Of a DNA stretch of 64,000 nt, positions 50,281-58,561 are shown one piece after another. The stretch lies in the NCBI RefSeq assembly GCF_041428715.1, contig NZ_CP155572.1, one strand, 5' to 3'. The notes under the pieces are model-generated. The model worked only from the letters and a program-made list of their open reading frames with translations. It did no database searches and had not been told where the DNA came from. Positions within the stretch are counted from its first letter, which is position 1, and each line of letters starts with the position of its first letter. The stretch comes from Sporomusa malonica. GTDB lineage: Bacteria; Bacillota; Negativicutes; Sporomusales; Sporomusaceae. A program made the translations under genes and the position numbers.

Positions 50281-51351
50281 ATGGCTAAAGCCTTTGCTTA
50301 TACAACCTCAGGCCTTACGCTTCTGGCCAAGTTTGTTCGGGAGGTGTTCCCACTGGTTGACCAGGAGCTCTCAGTCTGGCAGCGTTTTGCAACCAATCAT
50401 GGTGTACGCGAATTGGCCGACCAGGCCTTAGCCAGTATTAACACAAAAAAATTTCACTGCCAGGGGGGCAGTGTCTATAGCTTATATAAGGGCGTGCCTA
50501 CCCGTGACTTTGTTAGACTCGTAGTTGCGCTGCAAACCATTAGCGACTATCTTGATAATCTCTGCGACCGGGCCGGAATAGCTGATGAAGCAGCTTTCCG
50601 GCAGCTGCATCTGGCAATGACCGACGCGCTTGACCCTGACAAGCCGCTTAACGATTACTATGCGGCCTACCCCTTTCAAGATGACGGCGGCTATCTGAGC
50701 CGCTTGGTAACTACCTGCCGGCAAGAAATTGCCAAACTGCCGGCATACCACCTGGTCAAAGCCGCGGCGCTGGGTCAGGCCACGCTATACAGTGAGCTTC
50801 AGACCTATAAGCATCTCGCCCCCTCGGTTCGTGAAGAAAAAATGCTCACTTGGATAAACAGGCATCTGCCTGACTATCCAGGCATTATGCCTTGGGAGTT
50901 TGCCGCAGCCACTGGCTCAACTTTAGGCATGTTTATGCTGTGCGCCGCGGCCTATAATCCCACGCTCACCGCCAGGGAAGCTGATACTATTGCATCAGCC
51001 TATTTCCCCTGGATAAATGGTCTGCATATCCTACTGGACTATTTTATTGATGAAGCGGAAGATCGCCTAACCGGAGATCTCAACTTTGTTTCTTATTATG
51101 AGGGCAGTCAGGACACTCTGACACGCCTGAGCTACTTTGTCCAACAAGCACGGATACAGGCCAATACTTTGCCGGAATCAGACTTTGCTCTAACAGTAAT
51201 AGATGGATTATTGGCCATGTATTTGTCCGACCCCAAGACCGATCCGCCGGCAGAACGCGCCATCCGTGACAGTCTGCTGCGTACTGCTGGGCTGTACCCC
51301 AGATTTATGTATGGCCTGTGCCGATTGCTCAGAAAGAAGAATATACTTTAG
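50281..51351 (+). CDS. DUF2600 family protein (YtpB/tetraprenyl-beta-curcumene synthase-like)
   Basis: The 356-residue helical protein carries the DUF2600 landmarks: SDYLDNLCDR (DxxDN-type acidic motif, about 88), LQTYKHLAP (about 180) and DYFIDEAEDR (about 255). Bacillus subtilis YtpB makes tetraprenyl-beta-curcumene, a sesquarterpene linked to spores. An equivalent role here is an inference, because no prenyl synthase or cyclase gene is adjacent. It has its own promoter and is followed by a long inverted repeat. Confidence 0.9.
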   Translation: MAKAFAYTTSGLTLLAKFVREVFPLVDQELSVWQRFATNHGVRELADQALASINTKKFHCQGGSVYSLYKGVPTRDFVRLVVALQTISDYLDNLCDRAGIADEAAFRQLHLAMTDALDPDKPLNDYYAAYPFQDDGGYLSRLVTTCRQEIAKLPAYHLVKAAALGQATLYSELQTYKHLAPSVREEKMLTWINRHLPDYPGIMPWEFAAATGSTLGMFMLCAAAYNPTLTAREADTIASAYFPWINGLHILLDYFIDEAEDRLTGDLNFVSYYEGSQDTLTRLSYFVQQARIQANTLPESDFALTVIDGLLAMYLSDPKTDPPAERAIRDSLLRTAGLYPRFMYGLCRLLRKKNIL

Positions 51352-51360
51352 TGAAGAAAA

Positions 51361-51447
51361 GCGAGATTGCCACGCTATCGCTCGCAATGACAGAAATGAG
51401 AGGTTTCTCACCCTTAGGTCATTGCGAGCATAGTAAGCAATCTCGCC
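51361..51447. repeat. Long imperfect inverted repeat (MITE/REP-like)
   Basis: Arms at 51361-51391 and 51418-51447 are imperfect reverse complements (outer GCGAGATTGC/GCAATCTCGC and inner CTCGCAATGAC/GTCATTGCGAG), 26 nt apart. A smaller hairpin (GAGAGGTTTCTC) lies between. ATTGCGAG...GCAATCTC palindromes of this kind are dispersed repeats in many bacteria. Its place right after the DUF2600 stop codon makes it a likely transcript 3' end as well. Confidence 0.8.
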
Positions 51448-51468
51448 TTTAATTTTTGCTATTGAATG

Positions 51469-52596
51469 CTATTTTTTACTTTGCCCAGCTGCTTTAATAA
51501 TCGCTAATGCAAATTCTCCAATATTGTAGAGATCTTCTTCTTTGATAAACTCATCTGCGGTATGTACTTTGGACATGCCTGTTCCCAGTACGGCGGTTGG
51601 AACGCCATAGCTGTTGAAATAGTTGGCATCACTGCCACCGCCACTGGCCTTGATAACAGGTTTCAGACCTATGCTTTCGGCTGCCTGACGGGCCAGCATC
51701 ACAACCGGCGCTGTCTCTGACAATACATAGGCATCATACTCTTTGCCGATTTTTACCTCAGCACGTCCGCCTGCCGCTTTAACGGTTTCTTCAAATACTT
51801 GCCGCATATGTTCGGTCTGGGCTGCCAATTTGTCGGCACTGCGGCTGCGGGCTTCGGCTTTAATCTCAACGACATCAGGTACAATATTGGTTGCTGAACC
51901 GCCCTTGATGCTGCCGATATTGGCCGTAGTCTCAGGATCAATGCGGCCGTCTTTGACTGCAGCTAACGCTTTACCCGCAAGCACGATGGCATTTATTCCT
52001 TCTTCAGGTGCAACCCCGGCATGGGCTTTCTTGCCATATATCGTAATATCAATTTTGTTTTGACCTGGTGCCATATTTACGATCTCCCCGGGTGAGCCGC
52101 TGGAATCCAGAGCATAGCCAAAATCAGCTTTTAAGAGTGCTGGGTCCATATGTTTCGAGCCGTTAAGGCCGCCCTCTTCAGCGACGGTAAAGACAACTTG
52201 AATATTGCCATGGGGAATATTCTCCTCAGCGACAATTCGCAGAGCTTCGAGAATAGCCACTACTCCCGACTTGTCGTCAGCCCCCAGAATGGTATCGCCA
52301 GCCGAAGTAATGATTCCATCTTTTAATACAGGCTTAATGTCGCCACACGGTTCAACGCAATCAAGGTGAGCCGTAAATAGCACACTGGGCGCCTCGGCTA
52401 CTGTACCAGGAAGAAAGGCCAGCAGATTGCCGCAGTTACCACCAATTTTGCTGCCGGTAGTATCCTCTGACACTTCCACATGTAAATCTGTCAGTTTCTG
52501 TTTAATGACATCAGCCACCTGGCGCTCTGCCCTGGTTGAACATTTAATCTGCACTAACTCATAAAATTCATCAAGCACCCGTTTACGGTTAATCAT
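51469..52596 (-). CDS. M20-family metallopeptidase (peptidase T-like)
   Basis: The 375-residue protein has the M20 di-zinc ligands in order: His and Asp of FTAHLDCVEPCG (about 75), Asp of LGADDKSGVVA (about 100), the Glu pair of VAEEGGLNGSKH (about 137), Asp of GYALDSSG (about 160) and a C-terminal His (KVHTADEF, about 348). A dimerisation domain lies between about 175 and 290. It resembles PepT-like YqjE of Bacillus. It probably hydrolyses short peptides in the cytoplasm, which fits the nearby peptide importer. Confidence 0.93.
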   Translation of the reverse strand: MINRKRVLDEFYELVQIKCSTRAERQVADVIKQKLTDLHVEVSEDTTGSKIGGNCGNLLAFLPGTVAEAPSVLFTAHLDCVEPCGDIKPVLKDGIITSAGDTILGADDKSGVVAILEALRIVAEENIPHGNIQVVFTVAEEGGLNGSKHMDPALLKADFGYALDSSGSPGEIVNMAPGQNKIDITIYGKKAHAGVAPEEGINAIVLAGKALAAVKDGRIDPETTANIGSIKGGSATNIVPDVVEIKAEARSRSADKLAAQTEHMRQVFEETVKAAGGRAEVKIGKEYDAYVLSETAPVVMLARQAAESIGLKPVIKASGGGSDANYFNSYGVPTAVLGTGMSKVHTADEFIKEEDLYNIGEFALAIIKAAGQSKK

Positions 52597-52671
52597 TTAA
52601 GAATCCCTCCTACATATTTACCCCGGCACCCATCCATATTAAAACTATCATGTGTAGAAAGGGTGCTCCTC

Positions 52672-52989
52672 ATGCCAAAAACGGTATTATTAGCCCATTA
52701 TAACCAAAAACTGGCTAACGAGCTTACAGCCCATGGCTTTCGGGTAGTGGACAGCACTGCTCACTCCAAGCCTGGTCAGGCGGCTGACGCCTGTCTTTTT
52801 GCCAGTTACCATCCTGATACAGATGCCTGTTTTACAGACTATCCTGACCATGCTGATATTAGCATTGGTAATTACCATTATACCACATCTGATCACCCTA
52901 CCACGACTATGCTCAACATTACCGGTCTAAACGCAAGTCAGATTGCTGACACATTGCGCCATAAGCTAGCACGCCAGCCCAGGCTTTAG
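52672..52989 (+). CDS. YkuS-family (UPF0180) small protein
   Basis: The 105-residue protein resembles YkuS/UPF0180 (LANELTAHGFRVVD near the start; DACLFASYHPDTDAC; the C-terminal part is less typical). It is longer than Bacillus YkuS (about 80 residues), and a His-rich stretch (GNYHYTTSDHPTT) is unusual. The function of the family is unknown. The ATG at 52672 is 8 nt after AAAGGG. It converges on dinB with a 5-bp gap. Confidence 0.75.
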   Translation: MPKTVLLAHYNQKLANELTAHGFRVVDSTAHSKPGQAADACLFASYHPDTDACFTDYPDHADISIGNYHYTTSDHPTTTMLNITGLNASQIADTLRHKLARQPRL

Positions 52990-52994
52990 TGCCA

Positions 52995-54155
52995 CTATTG
53001 CTGACGTGCGATCAGCGCTCGCCCGCGGGTGACGGCCCCCTCGCCAAACCGTTCTTTCAAATTGTCCACTGCTTTTGCAACAGCCAGCGTTTTTTCATCT
53101 CCCTGGTCAAACAGCGACATCTGCCCACCAAAAGCCACCAGCCCGCTCACCGTCACACCAAGCAATCTTACTCCTTCATTCAAAGTAAGATTGGTAATAA
53201 TCTCTTCAGCAATGTGGTAAATGGTTTCATCAAGATTAGCGGCTACCGCCAGTGTCCGGCTGCGGGTAATGGTTCGGAATGAGGCAAAACGTATTTTAAC
53301 CGTGATTGTACGCCCGCTTAGCCCTTGACGCCTAAGCCGCCAGCCTATTTTTTCAACAAGCGCCCACAGCTCGGTTTTAAGGTCTTCTCTACTGCTCACA
53401 TCTACGGCAAAGGTATTCTCTTTGCCAATCGATTTAGGCTGCCACTCAGTAATCACTGGCCGGTCATCCTGGCCGTTAGCCAGCTGATGGATGACATAAC
53501 CCAGTTGGCCGCAATGCTTGGCTAGTATCTCTGGGTCAGCTTGGGCAACCTGCCTAATCGTTGTAAGACCTAACTTATTAAGGGTCTGCGCGGTAGTCTG
53601 CCCCACACCCCATAACCGGGTAACCGGAAGGTCCGAGAGTACAGTGGCCACCTGCTCTGGGCAGATCACCATCAGTCCGTCCGGTTTTCTCATATCAGAT
53701 GCCAGCTTGGCTAAAAATTTGTTGGGACCTACCCCAGCTGATGCCGTTAGGCCAAGCTCAGCTTTGATGCGCTCTTTAATTTTGGCGGCAATGTCGGCTG
53801 GATCAGAAAAAAGTCCCTCCATCCCAGTCACGTCCAGAAAAGCCTCATCTAACGACAAGGGCTCGACCATGGGGGAAAAATCGGCAAATATCTTTAAGAT
53901 TTCTTGCGAAACTTTACTATACTTTTCATGGTTAGGCGGCAAAAAGATACCCTGTGGACAACGCCGTCTAGCCTCAATGGACGACATAGCCGAATGAACA
54001 CCGAACTTACGGGCTTCGTAGGAAGCTGTTGAAACAACACCACGCGTTCCAATACCACCGATAATAACCGGGCAGCCGCGCAGATCGGGGTTGTCTCGCT
54101 GCTCAACAGCTGCATAAAAGGCATCCATATCCACGTGAATAATCCAGCGCTGCAT
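52995..54155 (-). CDS. dinB: DNA polymerase IV (Y-family)
   Basis: The 386-residue protein shows the Y-family active site: IIHVDMDAFYAAVEQRDNP at the start (two Asp) and EPLSLDEAFLDVTG (Asp-Glu, about 102). A helix-hairpin-helix thumb (LPVTRLWGVGQTTAQTLNKLG) and a C-terminal little-finger domain follow. It performs translesion synthesis past damaged bases. There is no beta-clamp motif that I can name with certainty at the C-terminus. GAGGTG precedes the ATG. No LexA box was recognised upstream. Confidence 0.95.
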   Translation of the reverse strand: MQRWIIHVDMDAFYAAVEQRDNPDLRGCPVIIGGIGTRGVVSTASYEARKFGVHSAMSSIEARRRCPQGIFLPPNHEKYSKVSQEILKIFADFSPMVEPLSLDEAFLDVTGMEGLFSDPADIAAKIKERIKAELGLTASAGVGPNKFLAKLASDMRKPDGLMVICPEQVATVLSDLPVTRLWGVGQTTAQTLNKLGLTTIRQVAQADPEILAKHCGQLGYVIHQLANGQDDRPVITEWQPKSIGKENTFAVDVSSREDLKTELWALVEKIGWRLRRQGLSGRTITVKIRFASFRTITRSRTLAVAANLDETIYHIAEEIITNLTLNEGVRLLGVTVSGLVAFGGQMSLFDQGDEKTLAVAKAVDNLKERFGEGAVTRGRALIARQQ

Positions 54156-54346
54156 AGGTTCACCTCACACTAGATCTTTTCGGAACATACGTTCTGATTT
54201 AATTATACCTCAACACCTCTGTTGAATCAATACAATGCTTGACCAGACTTGCCTCCCAGGACTTGATACCAAATCTTAGGACAAATGTCTCTTTAATGTT
54301 ATCCATATATATGCTAAACTAACATTGATAGAAGGAGGAGTTGCGC

Positions 54347-54679
54347 ATGAAAACGAGTCTGGTTTGTTTAGCCCTTATTCTCTTATTGACCCAGCCTGTA
54401 TCAGCCGAGATAGCACCAATTATTTGGTCAGAGTCGCTGCAGAATACGCCAAAGCCGACGACCGAACTGGTGAATCTTGATAATTATATGATTTTGAAGT
54501 CAGACCACAGCCTCTCCATTAATCTCAACGACCGTTCTCCGATAAAAGCTATTGATCTTCGGCTGGATAATAACCAGACAATTCATCTAAATAAGCAGGA
54601 TTTTCTTTTTAACATCCAGTTGTCAGACAAGATTACAAAAATTATCGATATCCCGTTCGGCGAACATAAATTCAACTAA
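54347..54679 (+). CDS. Small secreted hypothetical protein
   Basis: The 110-residue protein starts at the ATG at 54347 (GGAGGAG upstream) and has a clean signal peptide (KTSLVCLALILLLTQPVSA, cleavage after ...VSA). The mature part, about 90 residues, is polar and beta-like (MILKSDHSLSINLNDRSP). I do not recognise a family. It is monocistronic, with its own strong terminator. Confidence 0.75.
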   Translation: MKTSLVCLALILLLTQPVSAEIAPIIWSESLQNTPKPTTELVNLDNYMILKSDHSLSINLNDRSPIKAIDLRLDNNQTIHLNKQDFLFNIQLSDKITKIIDIPFGEHKFN

Positions 54680-54680
54680 A

Positions 54681-54725
54681 AAGAAGTCCCTAGCGGTAAA
54701 TCGCCGCCAGGACTTCTTTTTTTAT
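54681..54725 (+). terminator. Terminator of the small secreted protein gene
   Basis: AAGAAGTCC/GGACTTCTT outer stem with an inner GCGG/CCGC pair, followed by TTTTTTTAT. Confidence 0.92.
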
Positions 54726-54727
54726 GT

Positions 54728-55486
54728 TCAGTGGCCAAAATATCGTAAGATATTATTAAGTATAGATGCCAGCATATCTTCCCCAGGCATTTGATTGACA
54801 TTAACAAACTCTAAATCAAAGGTTATGTTATCCAGTTTGATCAAAGGCACTAATTCGTGGTTTGTTTGCAGGAATACGGGTACAGCAAAGGTATGAACAA
54901 CAGTCTGCAGTCCGGTACCGGCTGCAGCTCGCCGTCTGCTATAGCTGTCAAAAACACCTTGTACCGAATCCAGGCAATTGCCGCGCTCATCATATATAAA
55001 GGTATATTTAGGGTTTGCATTCATTTGGACAGGCTCGTCCCCTAGCCCAACCTTTTCCTTAGCCGCTTTAACCCAGGATTTGTCCACATTAATTTGGATG
55101 TTACTGATAACAGGCTCCCAGATATCCTGGACGACTGGCGCAATAAGTTCATAGAGGATAATCCCTGCATTAGCTGCCATGTCCTTAATATCTTTCTGGT
55201 ATACCGGCTGGGTCACAATCACCCCCATAACCTGCCCTGGTATATCTCTGACAGTTCTAAGAAAGGTAAACAGTTCACCCAAACCCACCTGTTCTTTGGC
55301 CTGAATGACTGCTTTATATGTTATATCACCATCGGTAAACTCCCAGTATAGATCGGCTTCATGGGTAGATGTCTTGCCTTCAATTATGGCATTGTACTGG
55401 GCTTTAATCGTTTTAACGGCAGCCTCGCCGGCAATGGCCTCATAAATGTCGCGCACAGCCTGCTGATAGATATTTGGGCTTGTCAA
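54728..55486 (-). CDS. Mrr-like PD-(D/E)xK nuclease domain protein
   Basis: The 252-residue protein looks like the Mrr/type IV restriction endonuclease fold. THEADLYWEFTDGD provides Glu and Asp (about 41), and KAVIQAKEQVGLGEL provides the Q-x-K motif (about 58). GQVMGVIVTQPVYQKDIKDMAANAGIILYEL (core GVIVTQPVYQKDIKD) matches the helix that closes such domains. The C-terminal 120 residues are of unknown type. It is solitary, with no methylase, so defence or DNA repair are both possible. Its terminator region is shared with the convergent secreted-protein gene. Confidence 0.75.
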   Translation of the reverse strand: MTSPNIYQQAVRDIYEAIAGEAAVKTIKAQYNAIIEGKTSTHEADLYWEFTDGDITYKAVIQAKEQVGLGELFTFLRTVRDIPGQVMGVIVTQPVYQKDIKDMAANAGIILYELIAPVVQDIWEPVISNIQINVDKSWVKAAKEKVGLGDEPVQMNANPKYTFIYDERGNCLDSVQGVFDSYSRRRAAAGTGLQTVVHTFAVPVFLQTNHELVPLIKLDNITFDLEFVNVNQMPGEDMLASILNNILRYFGH

Positions 55487-55558
55487 TGTAACACCACCAT
55501 ACTTATTAATTGCGTACTATATATTTTACCGCTATTTAAGCGTAAATACAAACCTTTC

Positions 55559-56524
55559 TCATATACAATCACTACTTGGCCTATATACATCACGCCGCAG
55601 GGTATAGCTCCTAGTAAAACCACCAGGCTCTGCCCGGTCTTCTTCCCGGATGAACTGTTCGGTTTTCGCACTTAGGTTGTCCAAATAATGCAGCAGTTCG
55701 GCTTCCAGGATCATAGGTTCAACCGGACTTCCCCACTCTGCCTGCCCATGATGTGAATAGATGCAGTGTTTAAGTATTAAGCTTAGTTCGTGCTCTGCTG
55801 CAACTTCCCGGCAAGCCTGCTCAACCAGTTCCATGCCCAAATAGATATGCCGCAAGAGTTTCCCTTCTTTTGTAAAACCAACTGGCATGCCAAAAGCATC
55901 TACGTCAATTTCTCTCACCTTGCCTATATCGTGCACTAAAGCTGCTGCTAATAATAAATCCTTATTTATCCTGCCATTGCGCGCGCAATAATCTAAAGCG
56001 GTTTTCACAACCTCCAGCGTGTGTTGAAGCAGACCGCCGATACAGGCATGGTGATTTTTTACAGCTCCGGGGTGACGCTTGAACTTTTCAGCAAACGATT
56101 TGTTAGCAACAAAGATATATTCAAGCATTTCTCTTAATGATTTATTGTTAACGCCAGCGATGCTTGCCATTAGCTCCTGAACCATCTCATCAATATCTTG
56201 TGAAGCCATCATACCCAAGCTTTTCAGAGCTTCATCAATCTCGTTGCGGGAGGGTACGGAAACACCCTCGATAATTAGCTGTGGTGCCTCTTTAAAATAA
56301 TCAAGAATAGCTTCAACACGGACTACAACGTTTTGCTGTAAAAGCATGACTAGCTCACCTGATATATCCCAATACTTTGCCGGCACATCAAGGCTATGAT
56401 CGCTAACGAGAAAATCCCCATATGCCTTGCCGTTCTTAGCTGTTTTCACTTCAAACCGAGAAATTCGGTATATCCCTGATAAGCGGAATCCTTTTTGATT
56501 TTTAACTAGTTCTCCGAGCTTCAT
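55559..56524 (-). CDS. yhaM: 3'-5' exoribonuclease YhaM (OB fold plus HD domain)
   Basis: The 321-residue protein has an N-terminal OB-like domain (about 10-95; GIYRISRFEVKTAKNGKAYGDFLVSD) and an HD hydrolase domain (HHACIGGLLQHTLEVV at about 165; ALVHDIGKV at about 198; ILKHCIYSHHG at about 250). This is the YhaM layout, a metal-dependent 3'-5' exonuclease that trims RNA and ssDNA. The C-terminus after the HD domain is normal in length. The start has GGAGAA upstream. Confidence 0.92.
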   Translation of the reverse strand: MKLGELVKNQKGFRLSGIYRISRFEVKTAKNGKAYGDFLVSDHSLDVPAKYWDISGELVMLLQQNVVVRVEAILDYFKEAPQLIIEGVSVPSRNEIDEALKSLGMMASQDIDEMVQELMASIAGVNNKSLREMLEYIFVANKSFAEKFKRHPGAVKNHHACIGGLLQHTLEVVKTALDYCARNGRINKDLLLAAALVHDIGKVREIDVDAFGMPVGFTKEGKLLRHIYLGMELVEQACREVAAEHELSLILKHCIYSHHGQAEWGSPVEPMILEAELLHYLDNLSAKTEQFIREEDRAEPGGFTRSYTLRRDVYRPSSDCI

Positions 56525-56790
56525 TGCGATTCTCCTTCACCGGTAGACTACCGTCTGGCCTAACGCCTGACAGAAAACATTATTAATGATTCTGCCGATC
56601 ATAAGAAAAATCCTGTTAAGAGCAGTGATTAAATCTATGCAGGCAAAACCTGCTTTTAGATTGCGCATAAAAATTGACCTCCGAACGGAGGCCAATTTTA
56701 TGTGCAAGTTTGTTGAATAATCATAGGCTAAACTACACATCTCTATACTTAGGAAACATAGTACTGATAATATTATAAGGAGGTTATGCA
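56525..56790. other. Intergenic region with two successive hairpins
   Basis: No credible gene is present. GCAGGCAAAACCTGC followed by TTTTAG (about 56638-56657) and the long hairpin at 56663-56705 suggest either a short RNA transcribed rightward or terminators isolating the divergent units. A promoter for the small gene at 56791 should lie between 56710 and 56775. Confidence 0.35.
56663..56705. terminator. Long bidirectional hairpin
   Basis: GCGCATAAAAATTGACCTCCG and GGAGGCCAATTTTATGTGC form a nearly continuous 20-bp stem with G-U pairs, A-rich on one side and T-rich on the other. It lies between divergent genes, so it ends no obvious protein-coding unit. Confidence 0.6.
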
Positions 56791-56934
56791 ATGGGCGGGA
56801 GAACTCTCGATCAGTTTCGTAGCCGACAGCGGGCAAAAGGTAAAAGCTCGCCATCAACCCAACAAGAGTCAAAAGCGGCTGATGATTATCAACCAAAACA
56901 CAACAAAACCACCCAAAGCCCTGAAGAGGATTGA
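56791..56934 (+). CDS. Very small hydrophilic protein (47 residues)
   Basis: An AAGGAGG at 56777-56783 lies 7 nt before the ATG at 56791. The frame encodes MGGRTLDQFRSRQRAKGKSS followed by a Gln/Lys/Asp-rich tail and a stop at 56934. An alternative ATG at 56786 in another frame is only 2 nt from the site and gives a less protein-like product. The protein is highly charged and disordered-looking, with no known family. Confidence 0.5.
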   Translation: MGGRTLDQFRSRQRAKGKSSPSTQQESKAADDYQPKHNKTTQSPEED

Positions 56935-57037
56935 AATCATAAGAAAAGACTTGGCTTGTGCCAAGTCCTTCAGGACGCCGGCAGAAGCCTTAGTCGTTCT
57001 TATGTCAACAGAATTGCGTTATAAATTCTGGTAGACC

Positions 57038-57074
57038 AAAGGACCTCCGAGCCACAAACGGAGGTCCTTTTCTT
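57038..57074 (+). terminator. Terminator after the 47-residue gene
   Basis: Perfect AAAGGACCTCCG/CGGAGGTCCTTT arms with a 9-nt loop, followed by TTCTTT. It lies just before repeat copy 2. Confidence 0.9.
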
Positions 57075-57077
57075 TAT

Positions 57078-57166
57078 CCTGTAAGAAAGTATAACTTTCC
57101 GTCTGGATAAGGGCAACATCGACTTCCGCTGTCGCCAAAGGCTCGGCACAAGCCGTGTTTTCTTTA
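57078..57166 (+). repeat. Dispersed intergenic repeat, copy 2
   Basis: Matches copy 1 (4270-4361) in opposite orientation, with about 10 differences. Its right end provides the stop codon of the nitroreductase gene (57164-57166), so the element lies flush against that gene. The conserved core again contains CTTCCGCTGTCGCCA and GGCTCGGC. Confidence 0.8.
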
Positions 57167-57796
57167 GAATTCTTTTACAATCTGGTCATAGGTATAACGC
57201 TTCTGCCTGGGGTAGAGAGATTTGCTCTGGTCAAAATATCCGAGGCAGATCAGCATGGTAATCAACTGGTTATCCGGCAACCCGAAAAAGGCCCGCAGCT
57301 TTGGCTCATCAAAGCCAATCATGGGATGAGAATCAACTCCATAGTACTTAGCCGCATACATAATACTCATGGCAAGCAGAGCACTGTTACTGGCGGCAAA
57401 CGCCACTTTTTGCTCATTTTCAGGAAACAATACGGTATCAGCATAGCTTACTGAGCCTTCTACTGCCTCTGGTGTAGCATAACCTAGCTTAATTTTTTCA
57501 TCCCAAATAGGATTGTCCCGCCTATAGCCATTTTTGTTACCAATAACGGCTAAGACTACTGGTGCCTCGACTATCTTGGGCTGCTTACAGGCAGTATTGT
57601 AGATCTCTTCACGTTTTTCTTTTGATTTTACAGCTAGAATCTGCCATGGCTGGACATTAAAACAAGACGGCGCAAGCACTGCGAGATTAATAATCTGTTT
57701 TAACGTCAGGTCATCCAGCGGCTTTTCAGGATCAAAAAAATTAACCGAGCGCCTTGCTTCAGCAAGCTCTTTAAAATCAGGCTTTTGATCTGACAT
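57164..57796 (-). CDS. Nitroreductase-family protein
   Basis: The 210-residue protein starts at 57796 (TAGGAGGGG upstream); the frame extends 31 codons further. It has the nitroreductase signature EARRSVNFFDPEKPLD near the N-terminus, PSCFNVQPWQILAV (about 55) that contacts FMN, and DSHPMIGFDEPKLRAFFGLP (core HPMIGFDEPKLR). As an FMN-dependent NAD(P)H oxidoreductase it could reduce nitro compounds or quinones. Its 3' end abuts a dispersed repeat. Confidence 0.92.
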   Translation of the reverse strand: MSDQKPDFKELAEARRSVNFFDPEKPLDDLTLKQIINLAVLAPSCFNVQPWQILAVKSKEKREEIYNTACKQPKIVEAPVVLAVIGNKNGYRRDNPIWDEKIKLGYATPEAVEGSVSYADTVLFPENEQKVAFAASNSALLAMSIMYAAKYYGVDSHPMIGFDEPKLRAFFGLPDNQLITMLICLGYFDQSKSLYPRQKRYTYDQIVKEF

Positions 57797-57939
57797 AATA
57801 CCCCTCCTACAACATAGATTAACGATATTATGGATAATTCTTCCTAGATAATTAGATTTCCTCTTTTTATTTTGTTTTTTATAACTCACCTTTTACGCTC
57901 ATTGCCAATATAATATACCAAGAAATATAGGGGGGTATT

Positions 57940-58176
57940 ATGTTGGCTTCTTATGATAAAATTATAAAATATGTGGTAGAAAAAATTCAGGCCGCACTGT
58001 CTCCGCTTGAGCAAATGACAAAAAATCAAGAAATCATGATTGCACAAAACAAACAGATTATTGATTTGCTCGCAAAATTAAATAATAACCGTGAACCTGA
58101 TATAGTTCCAGATCCAGCTTCCAGCAGCAGCGAAACAGTTTCAGATGCCGGTTTGTCCTCAGAAGTTCAGAGTTAA
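57940..58176 (+). CDS. Small coiled-coil hypothetical protein (78 residues)
   Basis: A GGGGGG site precedes the ATG at 57940. Residues about 5-50 form an amphipathic, coiled-coil-like helix (VVEKIQAALSPLEQMTKNQEIM). The tail is Ser/Asp/Pro-rich and disordered. No family is recognised. A perfect 17-bp hairpin terminator follows the stop codon, which supports it as a real gene. Confidence 0.65.
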   Translation: MLASYDKIIKYVVEKIQAALSPLEQMTKNQEIMIAQNKQIIDLLAKLNNNREPDIVPDPASSSSETVSDAGLSSEVQS

Positions 58177-58210
58177 TCTTTAGCCCTACGTAATGTATTT
58201 GAGAGCAATG

Positions 58211-58248
58211 CCAAAGTAGCCACTCTCGGTAGAGAGTGGCTACTTTGG
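58211..58248. terminator. Perfect 17-bp bidirectional terminator
   Basis: CCAAAGTAGCCACTCTC and its exact complement with a GGTA loop, flanked by a TTTAATT run on the plus side. It lies between the convergent small genes at 57940 and 58257. Confidence 0.9.
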
Positions 58249-58256
58249 TTTAATTC

Positions 58257-58349
58257 TTATTTAAAAAATGCAGAAATCGAATTACACAGCGTATAAATTG
58301 TTAGCAATGCAGTAAAAATCACAATGGGATGATTGCGAAATCGAAGCAA
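58257..58349 (-). CDS. Possible 30-residue single-span membrane peptide
   Basis: From a TTG at 58349 (GTGAGGTGATC about 9 nt upstream) the frame reads MLRFRNHPIVIFTALLTIYT... to ...ISAFFK and stops at 58257. It has a positive N-terminus, one membrane span and a C-terminal Lys. It converges on the bidirectional terminator at 58211. It is too short for certainty. Confidence 0.35.
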   Translation of the reverse strand: MLRFRNHPIVIFTALLTIYTLCNSISAFFK

Positions 58350-58461
58350 ACCTAGAGATCACCTCACTTTTTCCAAGCTATTCTATACTATTCCCAAATT
58401 TGCAATATGCTATCCCACTTCTTCTTGTCATATATTTACCTTACTATGGTTATAAATTCAT
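58350..58461. other. Short intergenic stretch before the NDH-2 terminator
   Basis: AT-rich sequence with no gene. It probably contains the promoter of the small minus-strand peptide gene. Confidence 0.3.
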
Positions 58462-58504
58462 AAAAATAGTCCGTACCACCGCTAGGTGATACGGACTGTT
58501 TTTA
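58462..58504 (-). terminator. Terminator of the NDH-2 gene
   Basis: Arms AAAAATAGTCCGTA and TACGGACTGTTTTTA (one mismatch) around a 14-nt loop; T-rich on the minus strand. Confidence 0.8.
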
Positions 58505-58561
58505 TGGGTATTACAAACCCTCGAGATCTTAAAGACATAGTTTTTAACACGCCCACCTTTT

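Noticed and set aside
56537..56896. 119-residue minus-strand reading frame
   Set aside because: No ribosome binding site; it runs through two hairpins and is antisense to the better supported small gene at 56791.
56786..57034. 82-residue reading frame starting MQWAGELSISF
   Set aside because: Its ATG is only 2 nt after AAGGAGG, whereas the ATG at 56791 in another frame has ideal spacing.
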